Positions 15,689 to 23,489 of a stretch of DNA of 36,368 nt are shown piece after piece (within the stretch, counting starts at the first letter, position 1; each line of letters opens with the position of its first letter). The notes beneath the pieces were generated by a model. The model saw only the letters and a list, made by a program, of their open reading frames with translations, was not told the origin of the DNA and made no database searches. The position numbers were made by a program, and so were the translations under genes. Source of the stretch: Emticicia agri (GTDB lineage Bacteria; Bacteroidota; Bacteroidia; Cytophagales; Spirosomataceae); NCBI GenBank assembly GCA_945860265.1, contig CAMAQF010000040.1, positions 1 through 36,368 of the forward strand. The letters run 5' to 3'.

Positions 15689-16144
15689 TTACTTTTTTGG
15701 TACTAAAACTCCATCTGCTTCAAACGTCAATTCAGTTTTAGGCTCAGTGATTTTCGCGATTTCATCTTTACTTTTTCCAGCATCTTCCGCATAATGACGA
15801 AGTTCGTCAACTGAGATGGTTTTGGTTTTAGCATTTCCTTCAAAAACGATAGTTTTTCCTGCAATATCTGTCGGCACAAAGAATCCATAATCTTTGAAAG
15901 TCACACGCATGGTTTGGCCATTGTCTATTTTTACTTTCATCCAACAGCCTTTAACTTGGCAAACTGACTCTACTACGCCAGTTACTTTGGCTTCTATTGT
16001 CCCTTTCTCCGCAGCATTTTTGACTAATTCTGTGGTTGGAATAGCTCCACTTGCCTTGATTTTTTCGCCAAAACTATCATATTTTTGACCGAATGATATG
16101 TTTGCTACGAAAATAATTGCGAAAAGTGTGATGAGTTTTTTCAT
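15689..16144 (-). CDS. Secreted DUF4920 protein
   Basis: A 151-residue protein with a signal peptide (MKKLITLFAIIFVANISFGQ), so exported to the periplasm or beyond. The core has the DUF4920 signature CQVKGCWMKVKI (C62, C67) followed by a small beta-rich domain (MRVTFKDYGFFVP) that looks like an OB-type fold. The two cysteines may bind a metal or form a disulphide. The function of the family is unknown. It is a single gene, 88 bp from the end of the large T9SS protein gene, which reads in the same direction. Confidence 0.87.
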   Translation of the reverse strand: MKKLITLFAIIFVANISFGQKYDSFGEKIKASGAIPTTELVKNAAEKGTIEAKVTGVVESVCQVKGCWMKVKIDNGQTMRVTFKDYGFFVPTDIAGKTIVFEGNAKTKTISVDELRHYAEDAGKSKDEIAKITEPKTELTFEADGVLVPKK

Positions 16145-16211
16145 TGTTGATTATATATAATTGTTTTAAAATTTACTGCTTCTGTAGCTCAATTTACTAA
16201 ATTACACATGA

Positions 16212-16228
16212 GCAAGTTTGAAACTTGC
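16212..16228. repeat. Short palindrome between the T9SS cargo gene and DUF4920 gene
   Basis: GCAAGT (16212-16217) pairs with ACTTGC (16223-16228) around a 5-base loop. It lies just after the stop of the large minus-strand gene and has no T-tract on that strand, so it is probably a dispersed palindrome or a weak RNA 3'-end hairpin. Confidence 0.3.
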
Positions 16229-16232
16229 CCTA

Positions 16233-19200
16233 CTATTCCACCACCGTCAGCCAGCCTTTACATTCATTGCTAGTTGTAGTAGTTATTACAAAATAATAAG
16301 TACCTGATGCAATGCCGTTTCCCCAATCGTTTTGGTAATTTTTTGAATTGAAAATCAATTTTCCATAACGATTATAGATGTCGAGTTTAGCATTTTTGAA
16401 TCCTATTACAAAGTTATCATTTTTTCCATCATTATTTGGAGTAATAACGTTCGGAATTTTTCCATCATTTTCTGGAATTTCAATATTTTTTGTAGTCGAA
16501 AGTTCACAACCAATAGCATTGTAAGCTTTTAAAGTTACGGCATAAGTTCCACCTTGCTGAAAACGGTAGTTTTCGGGTATAACTACTTTCAACGAGTCTC
16601 GATTTCCAAAATCCCAAACGTAGCTTCTGGCATTGGTCGATTTATTTGTAAACGTAAGCTGATATGGCTTGTCACAATCTTGTAAAATGATATAATCAAA
16701 ATCTGGTTTGAATGAATTATCAACCACAACCGTTACGGTTCGAGTGGGTTTACAACCGTCAGGATATTCACCTTTAACCGAATAAGTACTTGTCTGTAAG
16801 GGTTTTACTACAATTTGGTTTATAACCGTATCCTTCATATTTAGGCCGGACCAAATAAATTTCGTTGCTTTACCAACTGCAGTAAGGGTTACACTTTGTC
16901 CAGCACAAATTTCTTTACCGCCACTTGCTTGAAAATCAATTTTATTATCTTCAACTTTTATCGTTACATCTTTTGATACCGTGCAACCATCTTTTTCAAT
17001 TAAAACCGTATATTTTGTGGTAGCTTTTGGTTTGGCAATTGGGTTGAAAATTGTCGTACTACTCAAGTCCGTTACGGGCGACCAAGTAAATTTATCACCA
17101 CCTTCGGCTAAAAGTTGCACAGGCGAATCAGGACAAACCAAAGTATCTCGACCAGCTTTGGCAATGAAACCTTTTACAAATATTTTCTTGACCGTCGAAT
17201 CAGTCGTTCGGCAAGTAATTTTATTGAAAATTCGAAGTTTTACGACATATTCGCCAGGGGTTGTGAAGTTAAAAACTACATCTTTCAAACGAGAAACCAC
17301 ATTTCCGTTAAATTCCCACTCATAAGTTTTTGCTCCGATACTCAAATTATTGAAATTAACTCTTGCTGGGCTGCAAACTTCTGTAATCACCTTATTTGCC
17401 TCATTTATTATTTCAAAATCTGCTTTTAGGGCATCAATGCTAAACTTAAAGGCTGCCATATTACAATTAGTACTTTGATGGCGTGACTGATAAGCATTCT
17501 TGATAGGAAAAGTTGCCACTAATTGGCCTTGACGCGGCAAACACGAGCAGGCTGTATGGTAAATAATACCATTTTTATCGAATCGACAAGTTCCGCCGTC
17601 GAGGTGGTCCCCGACTTCACCTTCGGGCGTTGGTGGAGCAGATGCACCGAAAAACGTAGCATAAAGCAACGATTTTACTCCCTTTTCAAGAATCATAAAA
17701 TAGTAATTGCTACCCGTAGTTGTAGCTTGAAAAGCATCGGATGTTATAGGGAGTCCGGTTGTCGTACTATTCCGGTTGAGGTTTCGCCCAACTGAAGCAT
17801 TTACTTTTCCACCCCAACCTGAAAGATAAATATTTCCGCAATCATTGACCAAAAAAGCCGTCGGAACGATGTCGATTTTACCAATTCCTCGACCAGTTCC
17901 TACTATTGTTGAAAAGATACTTTTACTCAGATTTTTATCAAAACAATGAATAAACTGTCCACTTTTTTCATTGCGATAAACATCATTCGACACCGGATAA
18001 TCGCCTTTTGTTAAGCCAAATACATAAACATTTTCTTCTTTATCAGTTTCCAGAAAAAAATTCACATCTGCTTCTTTTGTGCCTACGTAAGTCATTTGTT
18101 CTATTGTACCATCAGCTCTAAACTTTGCTATAAACCCATCGCCACTTCCACCGTAGGTACTGCTATAAGCTCCATCTTTTACGGCCAAATTAGCACTAAA
18201 AGTTTGTCCCGAAACATAGATTTTTCCTGCATCAGTTACTTTAATTCCGTAGGCGGCATCAAAATTATTTCCTCCTAAATAAGTACTCCAAAGTAGTTGC
18301 GAACAAGTACGATTAAGTTTACAAACTACACCATCAAAACCCGCTCCTTTCACACCTTGCGATTGCTTTACGAGAGGAAAGTCAGTCGAAGCAGTGACTG
18401 ATGCAAAATAAATATTATCATCTTTATCAACCACCACTTCCCCTCTAAATTCATCTCCGTAATTTTTGATGTTTAAGGCACGTGTATCATTAAAACCATC
18501 ATTGGCTTTTCCTCCAATGTATGAGCTTCCAACCAAGCTCTTGCCATCAACACTTAGAACGGCTACGAAAATATCAGTTCCTCGTTCAAAGCCAATTCCA
18601 GTGAAATTTGGGTCTTGGTCGGCAGCAGAAAAAGATGAATAAATACCTATAAGGCTACCGCCAGCAAAGGATTTTTGATAAGATGAGCTATTTGTTGGAA
18701 AATTCGTTGAAGAAGTTGTACCGAAAATTACCAATTCACCTTTAGAATTAGCAACCAAACTATGTGGTACATCTGACGCATTCCCACCCAAATAAGTTGA
18801 GTAAAGCAAAGTGGAACCATCGGCACTAAATTTCATAATCACAATATCAGTGATGCCATAACCCGCCACACTTTCAGCACTTGAAGCAGATGTTGGACTA
18901 CCTTTTACTTGAAAAGCACCGTTTGTTATTGGAAAATCAAGACCAAAAACCGAACCTCCAGCAAACAAATTTCCATTGGCATCGTAGGTGGCAGTTTGAG
19001 CCCAATTATCTGATTTAGAGCCAGAATAGGTTGAAAAAACTAATTCGGGGTCGATAATGAGTGGTTGAGTAGCATCGTAGTTTTCGGAAAACTCAAAACG
19101 AACTTCATTATTATCTACTCGAAAGTTTGATTTCACATCAACGGTTTTACCATTACGGGTCTGAAATGAATATGGCTCAAACTCTTTCACAACATTGACT

Positions 19201-19772
19201 GAGGTTTTATAATGAAGTTGACCATTTTCAACCTTAATTCCTTCCAATCCCTCATATTTCATCTTTATTTTTGAAACATCGGCTTTGGGTTTTACGATGT
19301 ATTCGTATTTAAGCGATTGGTCAAAACTATATAATTTAAAATCAATATCAGGGTAAATATCTCGAAGATAAATCTCATCAAATGCCGCTACATTTGATTT
19401 CCATTTGGTGGGGTCATTGCCAATGAAATAATTATAAGTGGCTGATGTTGGAGAAATTGCTTCGATTTTTGGCTTTGGATTAGCATTTTCAAATGTCATT
19501 TCGTAAGCATGTGCTTTGATTACTGCGATTAATTTTCGGCCAGATTTGGGGTCTAAGTTACCTGCATGAATGGCCGCCAATGCTTGCGTATCATAAAAAA
19601 CATATTGAACACCGGTATTTTTTACCAATAAATACCCCCCAGGAATATCAGCCCGAAAACGAATGGAAGACTCCCATTGTCCATCATTTAGAATAAATTT
19701 CACCGAAGGATTGGGAGCAGCTAAAGAGACTTTAGAGAAAACAGCAAAAATGATAAGGTATATATATCTCAT
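16233..19772 (-). CDS. T9SS-exported multi-domain protein (DUF7948 / SBBP / PKD / type B CTD)
   Basis: An 1179-residue protein with a signal peptide (MRYIYLIIFAVFSKVSLA). The N-terminal part (about 22-245) starts VKFILNDGQWESSIRFRADI and includes YNYFIGNDPTKW, typical of DUF7948. Next comes a long beta-propeller-like region with SBBP-type repeats, seen as repeated STYLGG or SYIGG plus D-x-D-A-x-G stretches (about 245-770). PKD-like domains follow (WEFNG, FTTPGEYVVKLRIF; YVWDFGNRD, GGTYAVTLKAY). The C-terminus is a type B sorting domain with NVITPNNDGKNDNF, IYNRYGKLIF and SGTYYFVI, the signal for type IX secretion to the surface. The likely role is a surface or secreted adhesin-like protein. 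It links functionally to the PorW-like gene at 23.5 kb. Confidence 0.9.
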   Translation of the reverse strand: MRYIYLIIFAVFSKVSLAAPNPSVKFILNDGQWESSIRFRADIPGGYLLVKNTGVQYVFYDTQALAAIHAGNLDPKSGRKLIAVIKAHAYEMTFENANPKPKIEAISPTSATYNYFIGNDPTKWKSNVAAFDEIYLRDIYPDIDFKLYSFDQSLKYEYIVKPKADVSKIKMKYEGLEGIKVENGQLHYKTSVNVVKEFEPYSFQTRNGKTVDVKSNFRVDNNEVRFEFSENYDATQPLIIDPELVFSTYSGSKSDNWAQTATYDANGNLFAGGSVFGLDFPITNGAFQVKGSPTSASSAESVAGYGITDIVIMKFSADGSTLLYSTYLGGNASDVPHSLVANSKGELVIFGTTSSTNFPTNSSSYQKSFAGGSLIGIYSSFSAADQDPNFTGIGFERGTDIFVAVLSVDGKSLVGSSYIGGKANDGFNDTRALNIKNYGDEFRGEVVVDKDDNIYFASVTASTDFPLVKQSQGVKGAGFDGVVCKLNRTCSQLLWSTYLGGNNFDAAYGIKVTDAGKIYVSGQTFSANLAVKDGAYSSTYGGSGDGFIAKFRADGTIEQMTYVGTKEADVNFFLETDKEENVYVFGLTKGDYPVSNDVYRNEKSGQFIHCFDKNLSKSIFSTIVGTGRGIGKIDIVPTAFLVNDCGNIYLSGWGGKVNASVGRNLNRNSTTTGLPITSDAFQATTTGSNYYFMILEKGVKSLLYATFFGASAPPTPEGEVGDHLDGGTCRFDKNGIIYHTACSCLPRQGQLVATFPIKNAYQSRHQSTNCNMAAFKFSIDALKADFEIINEANKVITEVCSPARVNFNNLSIGAKTYEWEFNGNVVSRLKDVVFNFTTPGEYVVKLRIFNKITCRTTDSTVKKIFVKGFIAKAGRDTLVCPDSPVQLLAEGGDKFTWSPVTDLSSTTIFNPIAKPKATTKYTVLIEKDGCTVSKDVTIKVEDNKIDFQASGGKEICAGQSVTLTAVGKATKFIWSGLNMKDTVINQIVVKPLQTSTYSVKGEYPDGCKPTRTVTVVVDNSFKPDFDYIILQDCDKPYQLTFTNKSTNARSYVWDFGNRDSLKVVIPENYRFQQGGTYAVTLKAYNAIGCELSTTKNIEIPENDGKIPNVITPNNDGKNDNFVIGFKNAKLDIYNRYGKLIFNSKNYQNDWGNGIASGTYYFVITTTTSNECKGWLTVVE

Positions 19773-19858
19773 TTGTTTCTTAATTCACGGTTTTATCAGC
19801 AATTTTTTCATAATTTATTTGTTACTGTACAAAGCGGGATGAAAACTTTCGTTCCCAA

Positions 19859-21235
19859 TTACAAATGCGGCAAAGTCACAATAAAAGTACTACCTTTTCC
19901 TTCCTCACTTATTACATCAATTTTACCTTGGTGCATATCAATGATTCTTCGGCAAACGGATAAACCGATGCCGTGTCCACGGTATTTTGAGGCATTTGGC
20001 GTGCGGTAAAAAGGTTCAAAAATCTTGCCCAACTCGCTGGCGGCAATACCAATACCATTATCTTTCACAGCCACAATACAATGTTTATCATTAAATTTTA
20101 TCTTTGCTTCGGCTTGATGGTCTTGCGAGTATTTACACGCATTTTCGAGCAAATTTGTAAAAACTGTCAACAATAAAGCTTCATTACCATTGGCACTCAC
20201 CCACTCATCGTCGTCAGGAATATCATCAAAATCAATTAATATTTTATAATCACTGTTCTGATTCAAAACTTCTTCTTGGGCTTTAAACAAAAGTTCGTCC
20301 AAACGAGTCGGTTTCATTACTAAAGTATTATCTCGATTCTCAGATTTTGCTAGTTGCAAAAGCCCATTTGTAAGCTGTATAAGTCGCTGATTATCAATCA
20401 ATAACGAACGCAGAATGATTTTGTACTCGTCTGTTGTTCGGTTATTTTCAAGAGCAATTTGTATTTCAGATTTAATTGCGGCCAAAGGCGTTCGTAATTC
20501 ATGCGAAGCATTGGATACAAAACTTTTTTGAAACTCAAACGACCGCTCCAAACGCTCCAACATCTGATTAAAATTAATTGCCAATTGAGCAATTTCATCT
20601 TTATTATTACCCGTATTGAGTTTTTGTTTGAGGTTATAGGCCGTGATATTTGTAATTTCTTCATTAATATCAGCAATCGGTTTGAGTGATTGTCCTGCAA
20701 AAATTACACCCAAAAAAATCGTTAATAAAATCCCAATAATAAAACTAATCACAAGCGTATCTCTTATATTTTTGAGTTTATCTTTACCATATTTATCACT
20801 GGCAGATGCCACCACAACGTACGATTTTTTCTCTTCATCTTCATACATCTGACCAATCACTTGGTTTTCCCAGTCGATATTTTCTACGTACTTTTGTTTA
20901 CGCACTTGATTCAAAAAATCTGGACTAAACAAAAAAGAATTGGCTTCATAACTGGCATAGACTAGTTCATTTTTTTCATTAAACATTAAAACTTTTTCGG
21001 CATTGAGTTTCGTTAAAAATGTCTTATTTGCTTCACGAAGTTTCTTTTTATCTTTTTCAGTAATCTTTAATTCTTTTAAAAGTCCTGCTGTCAAAACTGC
21101 TCTGTCAGTTAGTCGTTTATAAAATTCCTGTTTCCGAAAATTTTCTGAGGTATAATAAATAGCTAAAGAAAAGATAATCAAGATTGCAGCAATGATTATT
21201 GTAAACTGAATAGCTATTTTGGTACGTATTTGCAT
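19859..21235 (-). CDS. Two-component sensor histidine kinase
   Basis: 458 residues: membrane helix at 9-28, a sensor region at about 29-160 outside the membrane, a second helix at 161-181, and HAMP (LKPIADINEEI onward). The HisKA domain has FVSNASHELRTPLAAIKSE (phospho-acceptor H245), and the ATPase domain has N-box FTNLLENACKYS, G1 VKDNGIGI, F-box FEPFYR and G2 GHGIGLSVC. All catalytic motifs are present, so it should be active. The layout resembles CusS/QseC-type kinases. No regulator gene is adjacent; the nearest OmpR-type regulator is at 27631-28323. The signal sensed is unknown. Confidence 0.94.
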   Translation of the reverse strand: MQIRTKIAIQFTIIIAAILIIFSLAIYYTSENFRKQEFYKRLTDRAVLTAGLLKELKITEKDKKKLREANKTFLTKLNAEKVLMFNEKNELVYASYEANSFLFSPDFLNQVRKQKYVENIDWENQVIGQMYEDEEKKSYVVVASASDKYGKDKLKNIRDTLVISFIIGILLTIFLGVIFAGQSLKPIADINEEITNITAYNLKQKLNTGNNKDEIAQLAINFNQMLERLERSFEFQKSFVSNASHELRTPLAAIKSEIQIALENNRTTDEYKIILRSLLIDNQRLIQLTNGLLQLAKSENRDNTLVMKPTRLDELLFKAQEEVLNQNSDYKILIDFDDIPDDDEWVSANGNEALLLTVFTNLLENACKYSQDHQAEAKIKFNDKHCIVAVKDNGIGIAASELGKIFEPFYRTPNASKYRGHGIGLSVCRRIIDMHQGKIDVISEEGKGSTFIVTLPHL

Positions 21236-21339
21236 TTAAAATATAATGTTTGAATGACTGATTGAGTGAATGAGCGAATATTCAATATATTTGTAATATA
21301 ATTTTTCATAAAAAGTGTAAGCAAATATACAAAAATATG

Positions 21340-21347
21340 TACCTTAT
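21340..21347 (+). promoter_or_regulatory. Promoter-like box before RNA element B
   Basis: TACCTTAT at the same distance from the closing helix as in element A (6977-6984). The surrounding TGTACCTTAT and ATGAATC are shared. Confidence 0.45.
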
Positions 21348-21349
21348 AT

Positions 21350-21471
21350 GAATCTTACACGCCAATTGAAAAATTTAGCAAAGTAAATCTATAAAGTTCT
21401 TTTGAATTTTCTCCGATTTTTTTTTATCAAACCGCCGAATAGGAGGTGGTTTTAAGATTCGTGTTTTTTTT
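21350..21471 (+). ncRNA. Structured RNA-like element B (upstream of MBL hydrolase)
   Basis: A diverged copy of element A. The closing helix pairs GAATCTTA (21350-21357) with TAAGATTC (21453-21460). The central A-T pair of element A is swapped to T-A on both arms, which keeps the pairing. A local hairpin joins 21373-21377 with 21384-21388. The conserved core AAAGTTCTTT...CTCC lies at 21393-21414, and CTCC (21411-21414) can pair with GGAG (21442-21445). GATTCGTG plus a T-tract (21464-21471) ends the element. It fills much of the 365-bp gap between the divergent kinase and MBL genes. It could be a small RNA, an MBL-gene leader or a short mobile repeat. Confidence 0.6.
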
Positions 21472-21472
21472 G

Positions 21473-21496
21473 CCGCCGTTGCGGTTAATTTTTTTT
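21473..21496 (+). terminator. Hairpin with T-run directly after RNA element B
   Basis: CCGC (21473-21476) and GCGG (21481-21484) form a tight stem with loop CGTT, followed by TTAA and eight Ts. It looks like a second intrinsic terminator stacked behind element B. Element A has only the T- and A-runs at this place. Confidence 0.5.
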
Positions 21497-21600
21497 CAAA
21501 AAAAGTAAGGGCAAGAATCTAGTAAAAAGTAAAATAGTTTTTATTTAAAAATTTAATTTTTCCATACAAAAGTATTTTTAAGAAACAATTAGCAAAATAT

Positions 21601-22434
21601 ATGCAAATTCATGTAATCGATGCTGGACATTTTAAATTAGACGGTGGAGCGATGTTTGGAGTTGTACCAAAAACAATCTGGAACAAACAAATGCTCGCCG
21701 ACGAAAATAATCTTTGCAGTTGGGCAATGCGTTGCCTGCTTATTAATACAGGTAAACAATTGATTTTGGTCGATAGCGGCATGGGTGATAAGCAAGATGC
21801 CCGTTGGAAAGGTTTTTATTTCCGTCATGGTGAAGGCGATTTGATAAATTCTATCAAAAAAGCGGGTTATTCGCCCAACGAAATTACGGATGTACTGAGC
21901 ACACATTTGCATTTCGACCATTGTGGCGGAAGTGTAAAATGGAACACTAACAAAGATAAACTTGAATTGGTTTTCCAGAATGCCCATTATTGGACACACT
22001 CAGAGCATTGGGCAACAGCGACTAAGCCAAATCTGCGTGAAAAAGCCACTTTTTTGAAAGAAAACATCATACCAATGCAAGAAACAGGTGCTTTAAAATT
22101 TACAGACAAAATAGAAAAACCTTTCGGAGAAAACATTGAGTTACTTTATGCCGATGGCCATACCGAAAAAATGATTATGCCCAAAATAACGATTGGCCGA
22201 AAAACGTATTTGTTCATTGCGGACACGATTCCATCGCACGCACACATTCCTGTGCCTTATGTGATGGGCTACGATGTGCGACCGCTTCAAACAATGAACG
22301 AAAAAGAAGCTTTACTAAAACAAGCCGTTGAGGAAAATTGGATAATCATATTTGACCATGACCCTACGCATGAAGCCGCCACAATTCAACTAACCGAAAA
22401 AGGCTACCGAGTTGGCGATTTTGAAAAGATTTAG
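21601..22434 (+). CDS. Metallo-beta-lactamase-fold hydrolase
   Basis: A 277-residue MBL-fold enzyme. The zinc motif is THLHFDHCGG (H102, H104, D106, H107), followed by a ligand His in YADGHTEKM, a bridging Asp in IADTIPSHAH, and the last His in FDHDPTHEAA. The set for a two-metal site is complete. The N-terminal part MQIHVIDAGHFKLDGGAMFGVVP and the overall layout resemble YtnP/AHL-lactonase-like members, but the substrate cannot be deduced. It has no signal peptide. The long 5' leader holds RNA element B and a 100-bp A/T-rich stretch; no other start codon is suitable. Confidence 0.9.
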   Translation: MQIHVIDAGHFKLDGGAMFGVVPKTIWNKQMLADENNLCSWAMRCLLINTGKQLILVDSGMGDKQDARWKGFYFRHGEGDLINSIKKAGYSPNEITDVLSTHLHFDHCGGSVKWNTNKDKLELVFQNAHYWTHSEHWATATKPNLREKATFLKENIIPMQETGALKFTDKIEKPFGENIELLYADGHTEKMIMPKITIGRKTYLFIADTIPSHAHIPVPYVMGYDVRPLQTMNEKEALLKQAVEENWIIIFDHDPTHEAATIQLTEKGYRVGDFEKI

Positions 22435-22442
22435 CTTTTGGA

Positions 22443-22506
22443 AGCACAATGGTTCAAAGTTGCAAAGGCACAGAGTTTCAGAGGACACCTACGCTCGGCA
22501 CAAAGA
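22443..22506. repeat. GGCACAGAGTTT-type intergenic repeat
   Basis: The words CAAAGTTGCAAAGG, CACAGAGTTTCAGAGG and GGCACAAAG resemble the degenerate repeat at 8358-8443 between eboE and eboF. It lies in the 141-bp gap between the MBL and patatin genes. Confidence 0.35.
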
Positions 22507-22575
22507 ATTTATAAAAATTCACAAACAGTTTAAACTCTCCTTTGGGGACGATCCGACGATTCGGTAAGTGTATTT

Positions 22576-23334
22576 ATGAAAATAGGAATAGCATTATCAG
22601 GAGGAGGCAGCCGAGGATTGGCTCATTTGGGAGCATTAAAAGCACTTTCCGAACTTGGAATAAAACCAACAATGATTTCAGGTTCGAGTGCTGGCTCACT
22701 TATTGGGGCATTTACCGCCGCAGGTTATTCACCAGATTTTATATTTGAAACCATTCAAGCTTTGGGAATTCTTAATTCTATTAAATTTGCTTTTAATCGC
22801 TTCGGTTTGTTCAAAATGGATAAATTAGAGGAGATTTTCTTGAAATATATTCCACATAATTCGTTTGAAAAACTTAAAATTCCTCTAGTTGTATGTGCCA
22901 CCGACATCAAAAAAGGTGTAGCCGTTTATTTTAGTGGAGGTGAATTGATAAAACCATTAATGGCATCGTGCAGTATTCCAGGAATTTTTGAGCCTATTAA
23001 GTTTCAAGACCGGATTTTAGTTGATGGAGGAGTTACAAATAACTTACCAATTGAGCAGCTTGAAGGTATTTGTGATTTTATTATTGGAGTGAACGTAACA
23101 CCTGTAAGCAATGATATGCCTATCAATTCGGCAAAAGACATTCTGACCAAAAGTCTTTATTTAGCCATAAGAAATAATTCAAGCGAAAAACTAAAACGCT
23201 GTGATATTGCTATCGAACCAACTGAAATCTATAATTTTAACGGTCTAAGTATGTCAAAATCAAAAGAAATTTATCAACTTGGCTATGAAAACACAATGCG
23301 TGCCACCGAGGGGAAACTGGCACAGATTTTATGA
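22576..23334 (+). CDS. Patatin-like phospholipase (RssA-like)
   Basis: A 252-residue patatin domain. The oxyanion glycine loop is ALSGGGSRGLAHLGAL (8-21), the nucleophile elbow is GSSAG (S38), and the catalytic Asp lies in LVDGGVTNNLP (about D150). The complete Ser-Asp dyad suggests an active lipid acyl hydrolase in the cytoplasm. It is of the short NTE/RssA bacterial type and has no signal peptide or outer-membrane barrel. The start at 22576 gives the usual MKIGIALSGGG N-terminus. No regulatory feature beyond the repeat in the upstream gap. Confidence 0.93.
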   Translation: MKIGIALSGGGSRGLAHLGALKALSELGIKPTMISGSSAGSLIGAFTAAGYSPDFIFETIQALGILNSIKFAFNRFGLFKMDKLEEIFLKYIPHNSFEKLKIPLVVCATDIKKGVAVYFSGGELIKPLMASCSIPGIFEPIKFQDRILVDGGVTNNLPIEQLEGICDFIIGVNVTPVSNDMPINSAKDILTKSLYLAIRNNSSEKLKRCDIAIEPTEIYNFNGLSMSKSKEIYQLGYENTMRATEGKLAQIL

Positions 23335-23489
23335 AATTAGAGGTAAAATTTGAACTATTTTTTGAATAAAAATATCCTCATATCTGTAATTTGTTTTCTC
23401 AAATCTAACTTTGGCATCAAATTAGATAATTTTTTAATCTGAAAACCGTTAAAAATATAGGTATCTATCATCAACTTGAATATATAAAA

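Noticed and set aside
21441..21448. AGGAGGTG in element B as a Shine-Dalgarno site
   Set aside because: No ORF starts at a suitable distance, Bacteroidota genes here do not use such sites, and the bases are part of the folded element.
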